Below the pieces are notes generated by a model. It ran no database searches and was not told the DNA's origin. It saw only the letters and a program-made list of their open reading frames with translations. A DNA stretch of 64,000 nt from an uncultured Acidobacteriota bacterium (GTDB lineage: Bacteria > Acidobacteriota > Thermoanaerobaculia > UBA5066). The translations under genes and the position numbers were made by a program. The DNA lies in the NCBI GenBank assembly GCA_903845115.1, contig CAIMWE010000211.1, positions 1 to 64,000 on the forward strand, written 5' to 3'. Positions 1 through 9,602 of the stretch are shown piece by piece (the first letter of the stretch is position 1; each line of letters starts with the position of its first letter).

Positions 1-168
1 CAGGACGTAGGCGTGCACCCTCCAGCCCGCCGTCACCGCCACCCGCCCGATCACGTCCAGCCACTTCTCTCGATCGACCTCGTCCCGGAACACATCTCTC
101 CTCTCGTTTCCACGCGACGTCACGTGCCAGATCGCACCGGAGTGCTCGAGTCGGAGGGGTCGGCTCAT
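1..168 (-). mobile_element. REP-associated tyrosine (Y1) transposase, N-terminal 56 residues, cut by window edge
   Basis: Reading leftward from an ATG at 168, the first 56 codons stay open to the window edge. The N-terminus has the typical opening of RAYT/TnpA_REP proteins: MSRPLRLEHSGAIWHVTSRG, then a GNERRDVF segment and a WRVHAYVL strand that leads toward the catalytic HUH motif, which lies beyond the edge. In this family the Y1 HUH nuclease acts on palindromic REP hairpins, and many copies are single domesticated genes. No REP hairpins were recognised next to the fragment. The family call is firm; whether the gene is complete cannot be seen. Confidence 0.8.
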
Positions 169-247
169 CTCACCCAGTATAAGCCAGACACCAGACCTGA
201 CCCTATCTGCTCCGAGGCGCCCGCCTGGCGCGAGAGTCATCCCTCCG

Positions 248-346
248 TCAGACGGGAATGATCTCGAGGTACGCAGCGGGAACGAGGCCGGGGGTGACGA
301 GCGAGGAGAGCCCGCGGTCGAACGTGGCCAGGCGGTTCCTGTCCCG
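248..346 (-). pseudogene. Remnant of a PIN-domain (VapC-type) toxin, C-terminal end only
   Basis: On the minus strand a 32-residue stretch ends at a TGA (250-248) and contains RLATFDRGL followed by VPAAYLEIIPV. This matches the last strand and acidic region of VapC-like PIN RNases, where the last catalytic Asp sits in a TFDRG-type motif. Upstream of about 346 the frame no longer resembles a PIN domain and no start or N-terminal acidic residues are visible, so this looks like a decayed fragment. Nothing else was recognised in the non-coding stretch 169-487, except that its right end carries the ribosome-binding site of the STAS gene. Confidence 0.5.
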
Positions 347-487
347 TTTCGACTTTCGGCCGCGCAGCCGACGGATTTCAAAGCTACTATCCCTGCTGGA
401 GAGTTCCGGAGCCACGAGCGCGCGAGGGCGCCCTTTTCTCGCCGGTCCGGCGAGGGAGCCCTGGAACGGGAATGAAGGGAGATTTCC

Positions 488-805
488 ATGGTCGAGATGG
501 AGTTTGATCCTGGCGCGGCGCGGCTGGTGTGCCGGTTCGACGGGCGAATGGACGCCGCGGTGAACGCGGAGGCCCAGACCGCGGTCGAGGAGAGGGTGAA
601 CGCGCTTCTCGCGGCGCAGCCGGAGCAGCTTTCGGTCGTCTTCGACGTCGAGAAGGTCTCGTACGTCTCGTCGGCGTTCCTCCGGATCTGCCTCATCGTC
701 GCAAGGAAGGTCGGAGGGGACCGCTTCTCGGTGAGCGGGACGAACCCGACGCTGAAGAAGATCTTCCTCGTGGCCGGGCTGGACAGCACCTTCTCGATCG
801 GCTGA
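488..805 (+). CDS. STAS-domain protein (anti-sigma factor antagonist-like)
   Basis: A 105-residue protein that is a single STAS domain: an initial strand pair (FDPGAARLVCRFDGRMDA), a helix, the central strand SVVFDVEKVSYVSSAFLR, and a final helix after NPTLKKIFLVAGLDSTF. In SpoIIAA/RsbV-type antagonists a Ser at the start of the helix after the central strand is phosphorylated by an anti-sigma kinase; here two adjacent Ser (VSSAFLR) lie at that place. The start is supported by a GAAGGGAG ribosome site a few bases upstream. No kinase or phosphatase partner is adjacent, so its switch is probably encoded elsewhere. It could instead act as a scaffold-type STAS protein. Confidence 0.85.
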   Translation: MVEMEFDPGAARLVCRFDGRMDAAVNAEAQTAVEERVNALLAAQPEQLSVVFDVEKVSYVSSAFLRICLIVARKVGGDRFSVSGTNPTLKKIFLVAGLDSTFSIG

Positions 806-948
806 GCCCCGGCCCGCCGGGCGCCGGATCGCCCGAATCCCCCGCGCGTTCCCGGGGAAGCTCCTTCGCCGCCCTCCTGACCTGACCATCGGAGGAAAGA
901 GGGAGCCTCGCTCTTGCGTCGGCCGGGCGCCAAACCTATCCTCTGACG

Positions 949-3537
949 ATGGATGAGAAGAGCAGCACCCAGAGCGCGAAAGCAGCGGCGGATGACCTCG
1001 TAGACCAGGCTCGGCTGGCGTCGGCGGTCTTTCTCCAGTACGACCAGCAGGCGGTGGACCGGGTGGTCGAAGCAGCCGCCAAGGCCGGTCTCGCCCGGCA
1101 TCTCGAGCTCGCCCGGATGGCGGTCGACGAGACCGGCATGGGCGTCTTCGAGGACAAGGTGACGAAGAACTTCTTCGCCACCGAGAACATCTTCAACGAC
1201 ATCCGTCACGAGAAGACCGTCGGGCTCATCAAGGACTCGCCGGAGACGGGGATGCTCGAGTACGCCGAGCCCCTCGGCGTCATCCTCGGGATCACGCCGG
1301 TCACGAACCCGACGTCGACGGCGATGTTCAAGATCCTCATCTCGCTGAAGACGAGGAACCCGATCATCATCTGCGCGTCGCGCAACGCCCTACACTGCAC
1401 GAACGAGGCGGCCCGCGTCCTCTACGAAGCCGCGCTCGCCGCGGGCGCCCCGGAGTACTGCGTCCGCTGGGTGGAGAACCCGTCCCGCGAGCTGACCCAC
1501 GCGCTGATGTCCCACCCGGGCGTCTCGCTCATCCTCGCCACCGGCGGCATGGGGCTCGTCCAGGCCGCTTACGGCTCCGGAACGCCCGCCATCGGCGTGG
1601 GCCCGGGGAACGTCCCCGTGTACATCGAGAAGAGCGCCGACGTGCGGATGGCCGTCAACGACATCCTGCTCAGCCAGACGTTCGACAACGGCATGATCTG
1701 CGCTTCGGAGCAGGCGATCGTGGTCGACCGCGTGATCCAGAAGGCCTTTGACGAGCGGTTGCGGTCGCAGGGAGGTCACTTTCTCTCCCCGCAGGAGATC
1801 GCGGTGATCCAGGACATCGTGATCGACCCGTCCAAGCTGGCGATGTCCCCGAAGGTCGTCGGTCAGCCGGCGACGAAGATCGCCGAGATGGCCGGGATCA
1901 GCGTCCCGCCGGGGACGCGGCTCCTGATCGCCCCGCTCGACGGGGTCGGCGCGCGCTACCCGCTCTCCCGCGAGAAGCTCTGCCCGGTTCTCGCTTACTA
2001 CGTCGTCGACACCTTCCGCGCCGGTGTGAACCTCTGCACGGAGCTGACCCACTTCGGCGGGCTGGGGCACACCGCCTCCATCTTCTCGCAGGACGAGGCG
2101 GCGATCCGGGAGTTCGGCGAGACGATCAACGCGGGCCGGGTCGTGGTGAACTCCCCCTCCTCTCTCGGAGGGATCGGCAACATCTACAACCTCCTGCGCC
2201 CTTCGCTCACCCTGGGCTGCGGCACCGGCGGGAAGAACATCACGACCGACAACGTCACGGTCACCCACCTGCTCAACATCAAGAGGATCTCGAAGCGAAT
2301 GGTCAACATGAAGTGGTTCCGGGTGCCGGCACGGATCTATTTCGAGCCGTTCTCGTTCGACACCTTCTTCCAGCACGAGGTGAGGGAGCTGGGCGCCCGG
2401 CACGCGTTCGTCGTCTGCTCCGGCTCGTCCGTCCGGAGCGGGCTCATCGAGCGTCTGAGAGGCTATCTGGTCGCGGCGGGCATCACCTCGACCGTCTTCT
2501 CGGAGGTCCTGCCCGACCCGACGGTGGAGACGGTCGAGGAGGGCGTCCGGCTCATGAAGAAGGACAGCCCGGACCTCATCATCGCCGTCGGGGGCGGCTC
2601 GCCGATGGACGCCGCCAAGGCGATGTGGCTCCTCTACGAGCGGCCCGAGCTGACGTTCGAGGACGCGAGGCTCCGGTTCGCGGACGTCCGCAAGCGCGCC
2701 GTCCGGTTCCCCGAGCTGGGCCAGAAGGCAAAGCTCATCGCGATCCCCACGACGAGCGGCACGGCGAGCGAGGTGACGGCCTTCACCGTCATCACCGACT
2801 CGCGGACCCACGCGAAGTACGCGATCGCGGACTACGCCCTGACGCCGACCATCGCGATCGTCGACCCGAACCTGGCGCTCTCCGTCCCGCCGTCGACGAC
2901 CGCCGACACGGGGCTGGACGCGGTGTCGCACGCCCTCGAGAGCTACGTCTCGGTCATGGCCTCCGACTTCACCGACCCGCTCGCGCTCAAGACGTTCCAG
3001 CTCGTCTTCGAGCACCTGCCGCAGGCGGTGGCCGACGGGAGCAACCGCCTCGCCCGCGAGAAGCTGCACAACGCCGCGACGATCGCCGGCCTCGCGTTCA
3101 CGAATGCCCTCCTCGGCGCGAACCACGCGCTCGCCCACATCCTCGGGGCGACCTTCAAGATCCCTCACGGCCGGGCCAACGCGTTCGTGATGATCCCGGT
3201 GATCCGGTTCAACGCCGCGATGACGGGCAAGTTCCCGCTCTACCCCAACATCCGCTTCGGCCAGGCTCGCGAGCGGTATGCCGAGATCGCCGCGGCGCTG
3301 AAGCTGGACGCCTCGACGCCGGAGCAGGGCGTCGAGAGCCTCATCACCGCCATCGCCGACCTGAAGCGGAAGGTGGGGATCCCCGCTTCCCTGCGCGAGG
3401 CCGGGATCCCGGAAGCCGAGTACATGGCGAAGACGCGGTTCATGGCCGAGATCGCGTTCGACGACCAGTGCCTCGGGACGAACCCGACCGCCCCCCTGAT
3501 CGACGAGCTGGAGCAGATCCTGAAGAACGCCTACTGA
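949..3537 (+). CDS. adhE: Bifunctional acetaldehyde-CoA / alcohol dehydrogenase AdhE
   Basis: The 862-residue protein has the usual AdhE architecture. The N-terminal half is a CoA-acylating aldehyde dehydrogenase with the catalytic Cys at about residue 251 in NGMICASEQ. The C-terminal half, from about residue 450, is an iron-dependent alcohol dehydrogenase with the nucleotide-binding [24 protein letters not shown], and metal ligands in [14 protein letters not shown] and [20 protein letters not shown]. It reduces acetyl-CoA to ethanol through acetaldehyde, or runs in reverse, with NADH/NAD+; members of the family form spirosome filaments in the cytosol. Length is normal for the family. It stands alone, converging on the capA-like gene 13 bases downstream. 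It suggests fermentative or micro-oxic metabolism, or ethanol oxidation. Confidence 0.95.
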   Translation: MDEKSSTQSAKAAADDLVDQARLASAVFLQYDQQAVDRVVEAAAKAGLARHLELARMAVDETGMGVFEDKVTKNFFATENIFNDIRHEKTVGLIKDSPETGMLEYAEPLGVILGITPVTNPTSTAMFKILISLKTRNPIIICASRNALHCTNEAARVLYEAALAAGAPEYCVRWVENPSRELTHALMSHPGVSLILATGGMGLVQAAYGSGTPAIGVGPGNVPVYIEKSADVRMAVNDILLSQTFDNGMICASEQAIVVDRVIQKAFDERLRSQGGHFLSPQEIAVIQDIVIDPSKLAMSPKVVGQPATKIAEMAGISVPPGTRLLIAPLDGVGARYPLSREKLCPVLAYYVVDTFRAGVNLCTELTHFGGLGHTASIFSQDEAAIREFGETINAGRVVVNSPSSLGGIGNIYNLLRPSLTLGCGTGGKNITTDNVTVTHLLNIKRISKRMVNMKWFRVPARIYFEPFSFDTFFQHEVRELGARHAFVVCSGSSVRSGLIERLRGYLVAAGITSTVFSEVLPDPTVETVEEGVRLMKKDSPDLIIAVGGGSPMDAAKAMWLLYERPELTFEDARLRFADVRKRAVRFPELGQKAKLIAIPTTSGTASEVTAFTVITDSRTHAKYAIADYALTPTIAIVDPNLALSVPPSTTADTGLDAVSHALESYVSVMASDFTDPLALKTFQLVFEHLPQAVADGSNRLAREKLHNAATIAGLAFTNALLGANHALAHILGATFKIPHGRANAFVMIPVIRFNAAMTGKFPLYPNIRFGQARERYAEIAAALKLDASTPEQGVESLITAIADLKRKVGIPASLREAGIPEAEYMAKTRFMAEIAFDDQCLGTNPTAPLIDELEQILKNAY

Positions 3538-3550
3538 GGCCGCCCGGGAG

Positions 3551-4900
3551 CTAAGGGAGCTTCACCTCGGCGTACCACCCCCTGTCGACGATGGTGGTCT
3601 TGTAGGGCTCCGACAGCTTCGTCAGGATTCCGATGATCTCCTTCGCCCGGGCCGCGGTGGGGAGGCGCGGGACGCCGTAGAGCGGCCCCTCGTCGTCGAT
3701 GGAGAACGGGATCAGCTCCAGCCGCTTCAGGCTGGCGTCCCGGTAGGTCATCCGGGCCACGAACCCCTCGAAGATCCGCCTCGGGTCGCGGCGGTCCCAG
3801 ACGGAGACGTTCGTCGGGCGGTCGACCTCGGTGTCGCGCTGGTGGATCAGGTCGACCGGGATCCTGTCGGGCGTGCGGTACTGGTAGATGAAGTTGGAGA
3901 GGCTGTAGAGGATCGGCTTCCCCTTGTAGAGCTCGATCCCCCGGACGACGTGCGGCCCGGTCCCGAGGACGAGGTCGGCGCCGGCGTCGACGGCCCGCCG
4001 GAACATCACCTCGTCGTTCGCCGGGGTGGTGTCCTGGATCCCGAAGGCGCGGTGGTGGCTCCGGTCGTGGTCGTGGAGGGAGACCATCACGACCTCCTGG
4101 TGCCGCTTCGCGACGACGACGTCGTCCTCCATCGCCTTCACGTCGCCTTCCACGAGGCCCTCGACCGGCTCCACCTTCCCCTCCTTGTCCGCGACGAGGA
4201 TCACGGCCGGGTTGACGGTGGCGAGGCAGGCGCCGCTCGGGTCGGCGCACCTGTACTTGGAGGTCCAGTACCGGACGTACGAGAGGAGCCCGAACTTCGT
4301 CTTCACCGCCTGGACGCCCGTGGAGCCGACCGCCTTCGCGTCGGCCAGCGTCATCCCCGCCCCCGCGTGGGTGATCTGCGCCCGGTCGAGCGCCTTCAGG
4401 CAGTCGCGCAGCCCCTCGGGCCCGAAGTCGAGGGCGTGGTTGTTCGCCATCGAGACCAGGTTGATCCCGATGGCGGCCAGCTCCCACGCGAACTCCGGGT
4501 CGGCCCGGAAGTTGTAGAAGGGGCGCTGCGCCTCCGGATGGGAGTTCAACGAGAACTCCAGGTTCCCGTAGCCGATGTCGGCCTCCTGGAGGATCCGGAG
4601 GAGCTGCTGGTGCTCGGGCGTCTTCAGCTTCGAGATCTGCTCGTTGAAGATCATGTCGCCGACCGCGGTGACGACGACGTCGCCCGGCTCCTCGCGGAGG
4701 AGAGACGTGACCCGTCCCGGCCAGTCGACCTTCTCCGGTGGCTCGGCCGGCCGGATCCTGCGGTTCTGGACCGACCTGCTCTGGTCGAAGATGAGCTTCG
4801 CCGGCGCCTCGGCGCCCCGCGCCGCCCCCGGCGGGAGGAGCAGCAGGAGCCCCGCTCCGGCCGCGATCAGGTCCCGTCGCATCCCTCTCCGCATCCGCAT
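3551..4900 (-). CDS. CapA-like secreted metallophosphatase-fold protein
   Basis: A 449-residue protein of the CapA family (poly-gamma-glutamate biosynthesis type, calcineurin-like fold). After a signal peptide (MRMRRGMRRDLIAAGAGLLL to about residue 30), the domain starts at VVTAVGDMIFNEQI and continues with GYGNLEFSL, the FRADPEFAWELAAIGINLVS segment and MANNHALDFG, then the late VSLHDHDRSHH and GTGPHVVRGIELY motifs. These supply the Asp, Asn and His ligands of the family. The start has a GAGGAG five bases upstream. It lies 35 bases downstream of the cyanophycinase-like gene on the same strand. In Bacillus CapA takes part in poly-gamma-glutamate handling, but most family members are uncharacterised and no capBC synthetase is present here. 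Confidence 0.88.
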   Translation of the reverse strand: MRMRRGMRRDLIAAGAGLLLLLPPGAARGAEAPAKLIFDQSRSVQNRRIRPAEPPEKVDWPGRVTSLLREEPGDVVVTAVGDMIFNEQISKLKTPEHQQLLRILQEADIGYGNLEFSLNSHPEAQRPFYNFRADPEFAWELAAIGINLVSMANNHALDFGPEGLRDCLKALDRAQITHAGAGMTLADAKAVGSTGVQAVKTKFGLLSYVRYWTSKYRCADPSGACLATVNPAVILVADKEGKVEPVEGLVEGDVKAMEDDVVVAKRHQEVVMVSLHDHDRSHHRAFGIQDTTPANDEVMFRRAVDAGADLVLGTGPHVVRGIELYKGKPILYSLSNFIYQYRTPDRIPVDLIHQRDTEVDRPTNVSVWDRRDPRRIFEGFVARMTYRDASLKRLELIPFSIDDEGPLYGVPRLPTAARAKEIIGILTKLSEPYKTTIVDRGWYAEVKLP

Positions 4901-4935
4901 GGGCTCTCCTCGCTTTCCCCCGCTCGGGGACTCCG

Positions 4936-5880
4936 TCAGGGCCTGGCCGGCGCGGTCGCCGGGCCGGGGATCACCCCCCGCCGGATCGGGTCGTAGCCGT
5001 CCCCCGGGAGGAGGACGTGGATCTTCAGGCCCTGGACCCCGAGGAGGGCGCTCCCCTTGTCGACCGCTTTCCTCGTGGGGACCGCCCCCTTCGGGTCGAG
5101 GACGACGACCGACCGGTCGCCCAGGACCTCGAACGTGCCGTCCGGCTTCACCCAGACCGCCGTGTCCTCGTCGATCCCGACCCCGACGAGGTCCGGGTGC
5201 TCCAGGACCACCGACAGGAGCCGGTTGAGGCGCTGCCGGGCGATGAAGTGCTGGTCGACGACGACGCCGCGGAAGTAGCCCAGGCCCCGCGTCAGCTCGA
5301 CGACGCTCGCCCGGACGGCCTTGAAGTCCCCCTCGCCGGTGATCATCAGGGCGCTCTGGCAGGCTGTCCCGGCCGAGGTCCCTCCGACGGCCGCGCCGCC
5401 CTGGAACGCCGCGTCGATCGCCAGCCCGACCTGCGTGTCGAGGAGGGCCTTCGTGATCCGGACCTGGTCGCCGCCGGCGAAGAAGACCCCCTTCGCCCGC
5501 GCGGCCGCCGCGGTCAGGTCGGCTCGCCCCGCATCCTCGCGCGTCTTGATCGGCAGGACGACGACGTCGGTGCAGCCGTGCTCCTCCCGGAAGAGCTTCG
5601 TGTAGTACGAGGCGACGTCCGGGTCCTCCGAGGCGGTCGGGACGACGACGATCGGGGCGGAGGGCCCCCCCGCCAGCTCGACGAACTTCTTCATCGCGAC
5701 GACCGGCTTCTCGCCTCCGCCGATCAGAACGAGGTGGCCCTTCGGGGCGCCCATCGAGGCGGGCGCCGCCGCGGAAACGTCCGCCGCGAAGGCCGCCAGG
5801 AGGACGGCGAGGGCGGCGGGAAGGGCGGGCACCGCGCCCGCCAGAAGGGCCGTCAGGAACCGGGGTCTCCAGTCGCGCAT
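4936..5880 (-). CDS. Secreted cyanophycinase-like serine peptidase (family S51)
   Basis: The 314-residue product begins at the ATG at 5880 with a long hydrophobic export signal (about residues 8-40). The S51 domain follows: GHLVLIGGGEKP, the nucleophile elbow GGTSAGTACQ, the His-containing VVVDQHFIARQRLNRL, and the acidic VGIDEDTAVW. Cyanophycinases use Ser, His and Glu in these three motifs to cleave the beta-linked Asp-Arg units of cyanophycin; relatives are alpha-aspartyl dipeptidases. The signal peptide implies periplasmic or extracellular action on imported polymer or peptide. An in-frame ATG 25 codons upstream is rejected because the added residues have no family match. Neighbours (CapA-like protein, TonB receptor, OPT transporter) fit scavenging of peptides or polyamides. 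The exact substrate is not shown by sequence. Confidence 0.88.
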   Translation of the reverse strand: MRDWRPRFLTALLAGAVPALPAALAVLLAAFAADVSAAAPASMGAPKGHLVLIGGGEKPVVAMKKFVELAGGPSAPIVVVPTASEDPDVASYYTKLFREEHGCTDVVVLPIKTREDAGRADLTAAAARAKGVFFAGGDQVRITKALLDTQVGLAIDAAFQGGAAVGGTSAGTACQSALMITGEGDFKAVRASVVELTRGLGYFRGVVVDQHFIARQRLNRLLSVVLEHPDLVGVGIDEDTAVWVKPDGTFEVLGDRSVVVLDPKGAVPTRKAVDKGSALLGVQGLKIHVLLPGDGYDPIRRGVIPGPATAPARP

Positions 5881-5981
5881 TGGTCCGATACCTCCCAGGG
5901 GGACGAGGATCCGAAAAGGAGAGGGGGCGGTCCCCCCGGACCGCCCCCGTGACAAGGAAGAGCGTGGGCTAGGACATCACG

Positions 5982-8729
5982 TCAGAAGGTCAGGCGGGCG
6001 CCGGCGCGGAGCTCGCGAGGCCTCTCGATGGCGGTCGCGTTGCCGTAGGTGGAGTTCTTCGTGAAGCTGCTGGGCCGGATCCGGCCGTAGTAGTCGTCGA
6101 CGGCGAGGGCGGTGTCCCCGTTCAGGAGGTTGAAGCACTCGAGGGAGAACTCGACGCGCACCGACTTGGCGACGTTGGTCCCCCAGGCGAGACGCAGGTC
6201 GATGAGGTTGCGGGCGGGGAGCTTCTCGGAGCCGCGCTCCGTCAGGTAGACGTAGCGGCCGGTGGTGTAGTTGCCGTCCAGAAAGGAGCGGACGTCGGCG
6301 TAGGGGGTCCAGTACTGCCCGGAGAGGTAAGTGTACTGGCCGCTCGCGGTGAACCCGAGGGGGAGGTTGACCGAGCCCGAGAGCTTGAACTCCCACTCGT
6401 TGGCGGAGAGGTCCATCTTCCCGTCGCCGTTCACGAGGCCGTTCCAGTCCTTGAGTTCGTCCGCGTAGCCGTTGTTCTTGAGGACGTTCCCCTTCAGGTC
6501 GGTCCAGACGAGGGACGACCGGAGCTGCCAGCCGTTGGCGTAGCGCTTGTCGAACCGGAGGACCAGGGAGTCGTAGGTCCGGTAGCCGGGGTTGTCGGTC
6601 GTCAGGACGAAGACCGGATCGGTGTTGAGGTTCCAGAAGTTGAGCGTCCCGCCGGTGAGGGGGTTCCTGGCGCTGACCGCCGAGTAGTCGTTGTTGGTGT
6701 TGACCAGCCCCATGATGTTGTGGAAACGCCGGTCGATGAAGTCGAAGCCGAGGGCCATCTCCTTGCCGAGCTGGTGCTCGAGCGAGATGAGCGTCTCGTC
6801 CACGTACGGGTGGGAGACGTTCCCCATCGGCGCCGCCTCGGGCACGTTCGTGGACCAGGGGCCCCAGGTCTGGGTGTCCCCGTCCCACTCGCTGTCCTGG
6901 GACATGATCGAGGCGTGGCCGGAGATCTCCCGGTCGTACAGGTAGGTGTACATCGAGGAGTGGTAGCGCCCCCAGTGCGCCTTGACCGCCCACTTGGCGT
7001 CGCAGGAGATGTCCCAGATGAGGCCGATGCGCGGGTCGACGAAGTCGACGCTGTAGACGTTCGAGTCGCCGTAGCCCGGCTGGAAGCCGGCCCGGTAGCT
7101 GGTGTACCGGAGGCCCGCGTTGATCGAGAAGTTCTCGAAGCGGGCGGAGTCCTGCGCGTAGGCGGTGAAGCCCTTCTGCTGGCCGTGGAGCTCGTACTCG
7201 CCGTAGCCCTTCGAGCGCTCGTAGCGCCCGCAGTCGGGGTTCTTGAAATAGGCGTCGAGGGAAGAGCAGGCCGAGGAGTCGTCGTAGTAGGTGTAGCCGC
7301 CGTTGCGCCGCCAGGAGTCCATGGCGGAGGCCTCCTCGTAGAGGGCCCCGAACTTGAACGAGTGCGAGTCGTTCTTGCTCAGCAGCCCGTCGGAGAAGAG
7401 GCTCCACGACGCCTCGCCCGTCACGGTGTGCCGGTGCGAGAGATTCTGGAAGGGGGCGTTGTACCAGGTCGTTACTGGATCGTCGAGGGAGTAGTAGTTG
7501 ATGTGTCCGGGGACGCTGGTCCCGCTATAGGGGTAGTAGTTGTCGTTCCCGTCGTTCCCCGTGACCTTGACGTTGATGAAGTTCGACGAGTTCAGGGTCG
7601 ACTCCCAGTTCACGGCGAACGTGACGCCCGGTCCATCCTGCTTCTGCGAGCCGCTCGCGAGGGTGAGCGCGCTGATTCCCCGCCGCTCGTTCGTCACGGC
7701 GTCGTACTCGCCCATCACGAAGATCCGGTTCTTGTCGTTCGGCTGGAACGTCACCTTCCCGAGGAAGCGGGGGATCGTCCGGTCGGAGGTGTCGAGGGCG
7801 CCGACGGGGGTCGAGATCTGGTGCCAGTACTCGGCACTGCCGAAGAACCAGACCTTGTCCTTGACGATCGGGCCGCCCACGCTGAGGGCGTAGTCCTCGA
7901 ACTTGAAGGTCTCCTGCGTCCCGGTGGGGCTGTTGCTCGAGACCCACGCCGTGGGCTCGTAGTAGGCCTCGAGCGCGCCGTGAAACTCGTTTCCGCCCGA
8001 CTTCGTGACGCCGTTGATGATGCCGCCCGTGTAGCCACCGAACTCGGCGTTGGCCCCGAGGCCGGTCACCTGGATCTCCTCCATCCACTGGATGCTCGGG
8101 AGGAGCCAGTGGCCGCCCCCGCCGGAGTCGCCGACGTTGACGCCGTCGAGGGTGTAGGCGTTCTGGTTCTCCGTCGTTCCGCCGTAGGCGAGGATCGCGC
8201 TGCCGCTCGACCCGGTGGGATCGGCGTTGACGCCCGGGGCGGACGTGATGACCTGGTAGTAGTTGCGCGGGACCGCCTGCTTGTCGAGGTACTCCTTGCC
8301 GAAGTTCGTCGAGATGCTGTTGGAGACGACGCTGACGATCGGCGCATCGGCCGTGACCGTGACGCCGGCCGTGACCTTGGCGAGCTCCATCACCAGGTCG
8401 ACCGCGATACCCTGCCCCAGGGTGATGTGGACGCCGTCCTTGCGGGTCGTCTGAAAGCCGGGGAGCGCCGCCTCGACGGCGTACTTCCCGACGGGCAGCG
8501 CCGGGAAGCGGTAGACGCCGCTGCCGTCGGTGACGGTCGACATCTTCCTCCTCACGAGGGAGTCCGAGGAAACCGTGACGGTGACGCCCGGGACGGGCAA
8601 CCCGCCGGAGTCCTTCACCGTCCCCTCGATACGGCCTGTGACGCTGCCCTGGGCCAGGGCCGGCGCCGTCAGGACGACCAGCATCACCAGCAGCACCGCC
8701 CCGATCGGGATCCACACTCTCCTGCTCAT
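5982..8729 (-). CDS. Oar-like TonB-dependent outer-membrane receptor with carboxypeptidase-regulatory domain
   Basis: A 915-residue protein. It has a signal peptide (MSRRVWIPIGAVLLVMLVVL to about 27), then a CarboxypepD_reg beta-sandwich (GRIEGTVKDSGGLPVPGVTV to about 115), a plug domain (YQVITSAPGVNADPTG, YTLDGVNVGDSGGGG, GGYTGGIINGVTKSGGNEFHG) and a long aromatic-rich beta barrel. It ends in ARLTF, with the C-terminal Phe typical of outer-membrane barrels. This Oar/TonB architecture is greatly expanded in Acidobacteriota. The start was chosen at 8729 because GAAGGAG lies seven bases upstream and the signal peptide begins there; the open frame further upstream is the shadow of the GntR gene. 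It lies between the regulator and the secreted peptidase on the same strand, so peptides are a reasonable but unproven ligand. Confidence 0.93.
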   Translation of the reverse strand: MSRRVWIPIGAVLLVMLVVLTAPALAQGSVTGRIEGTVKDSGGLPVPGVTVTVSSDSLVRRKMSTVTDGSGVYRFPALPVGKYAVEAALPGFQTTRKDGVHITLGQGIAVDLVMELAKVTAGVTVTADAPIVSVVSNSISTNFGKEYLDKQAVPRNYYQVITSAPGVNADPTGSSGSAILAYGGTTENQNAYTLDGVNVGDSGGGGHWLLPSIQWMEEIQVTGLGANAEFGGYTGGIINGVTKSGGNEFHGALEAYYEPTAWVSSNSPTGTQETFKFEDYALSVGGPIVKDKVWFFGSAEYWHQISTPVGALDTSDRTIPRFLGKVTFQPNDKNRIFVMGEYDAVTNERRGISALTLASGSQKQDGPGVTFAVNWESTLNSSNFINVKVTGNDGNDNYYPYSGTSVPGHINYYSLDDPVTTWYNAPFQNLSHRHTVTGEASWSLFSDGLLSKNDSHSFKFGALYEEASAMDSWRRNGGYTYYDDSSACSSLDAYFKNPDCGRYERSKGYGEYELHGQQKGFTAYAQDSARFENFSINAGLRYTSYRAGFQPGYGDSNVYSVDFVDPRIGLIWDISCDAKWAVKAHWGRYHSSMYTYLYDREISGHASIMSQDSEWDGDTQTWGPWSTNVPEAAPMGNVSHPYVDETLISLEHQLGKEMALGFDFIDRRFHNIMGLVNTNNDYSAVSARNPLTGGTLNFWNLNTDPVFVLTTDNPGYRTYDSLVLRFDKRYANGWQLRSSLVWTDLKGNVLKNNGYADELKDWNGLVNGDGKMDLSANEWEFKLSGSVNLPLGFTASGQYTYLSGQYWTPYADVRSFLDGNYTTGRYVYLTERGSEKLPARNLIDLRLAWGTNVAKSVRVEFSLECFNLLNGDTALAVDDYYGRIRPSSFTKNSTYGNATAIERPRELRAGARLTF

Positions 8730-8827
8730 ACCCACTCCTTCTTCCGGGGACTCGAGACGATCACGGCCTGGCGCCCCAGAGCCAGGACGGTGCGTAGCGA
8801 TGAAACGGGGCTCATCCCCGGTTCCAA

Positions 8828-9511
8828 TCAAGGTTCCCCCCGCATCGCGGCCATCAGAGCGGCCGCGGCGGCCTCGACGTGACGGCGGACGGCATGCTCG
8901 GCGCGCTCCGGGTCCCGCGCCCCGAGCGCCGCCACCACCTCGGCGTGCTCCTGGTTGTCGGGGTCGTTCCGGTCGGGGACCGAGGTCACGGCGACCCGCG
9001 GGACGTTGCTCCAGAGCATCGTCGGGAAGGCCGACCAGAGCTGGAGAAGGTTCCGGATCAGGTACGACCGGTGGCTGGCCTGGAAGACCGCCTCGTGGAA
9101 CCGGCGGTTCAGGTCGCGGTAGCGCTGGAGATCGGCCGGAACCGCGCACGCCTCCATCCCGGTGTGGAGCGCCCGGATCGCCGCCACCTGGTCGTCGGTG
9201 ATCGCCAGGGCCGCGTAGCGGGCGGCCCTCGCCTCGAGGACCGCCCGGCACGCGTAGAGGTCCTCGACGTCGTCGGGGGTGAGCGAGATCACCCTCGCCC
9301 CGCGGTATGGCAGGTGCTCCACGAAACCCTCGGCGGCCAGCCGCTTGAGCGCCTCCCGGACCGGCATCTGGCTGACGCCGTACTCCTGGGCCAACCGCTC
9401 CTGCCGCAGCCACTCTCCCGGCCTGATCCGACCCTCGAGGATCGACGAGCGGACCCGGTCCGACACGAGCTGCGCGAGTTGCCTGTGGGAAGGGCTTCCG
9501 GCTTCGAGCAC
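8828..9511 (-). CDS. GntR-family transcriptional regulator, FCD subfamily
   Basis: The 227-residue protein has an N-terminal winged helix (residues about 10-75: LVSDRVRSSILEGRIRPGEW, LAQEYGVSQMPVREALKRLA, GARVISL) followed by an all-helical FCD ligand domain. The FCD metal-site residues are visible in RDLNRRFHEAVF, NQEHAEVVAAL and AVRRHVEAA. FCD-type GntR proteins bind small organic acids or metal ions and usually repress neighbouring catabolic or transport genes. It is flanked by the OPT transporter upstream and the TonB receptor downstream, all on the minus strand. An AT-rich inverted repeat just upstream of its own start is a likely autoregulatory operator. The effector cannot be named from sequence. 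Confidence 0.93.
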   Translation of the reverse strand: MLEAGSPSHRQLAQLVSDRVRSSILEGRIRPGEWLRQERLAQEYGVSQMPVREALKRLAAEGFVEHLPYRGARVISLTPDDVEDLYACRAVLEARAARYAALAITDDQVAAIRALHTGMEACAVPADLQRYRDLNRRFHEAVFQASHRSYLIRNLLQLWSAFPTMLWSNVPRVAVTSVPDRNDPDNQEHAEVVAALGARDPERAEHAVRRHVEAAAAALMAAMRGEP

Positions 9512-9533
9512 CGCTCCCCCTCTCCGAGATATT

Positions 9534-9548
9534 AGATATTAAATCTAG
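9534..9548. promoter_or_regulatory. Putative operator of the GntR-family gene: TAGAT-N5-ATCTA inverted repeat
   Basis: An unusually AT-rich patch in this GC-rich region holds perfect 5-base arms TAGAT and ATCTA around ATTAA, 23 bases upstream of the GntR start. A direct repeat AATCTAG occurs at 9543-9549 and again at 9558-9564. FCD-GntR proteins commonly bind short AT-rich palindromes in their own promoter. The assignment is inferred from position and symmetry only. No matching arms were noticed upstream of the TonB receptor or the OPT gene. Confidence 0.45.
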
Positions 9549-9602
9549 CTTTGGAGAATCTAGGGGCGCCCTTCCCCGGAGTCAAGGAGAATTGGTGGCG
9601 GG

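Noticed and set aside
1390-3168. 592-residue minus-strand open frame inside adhE
   Set aside because: Arg/Asp/Gly-rich shadow of the plus-strand AdhE frame, as expected in GC-rich DNA; no domain is recognisable.
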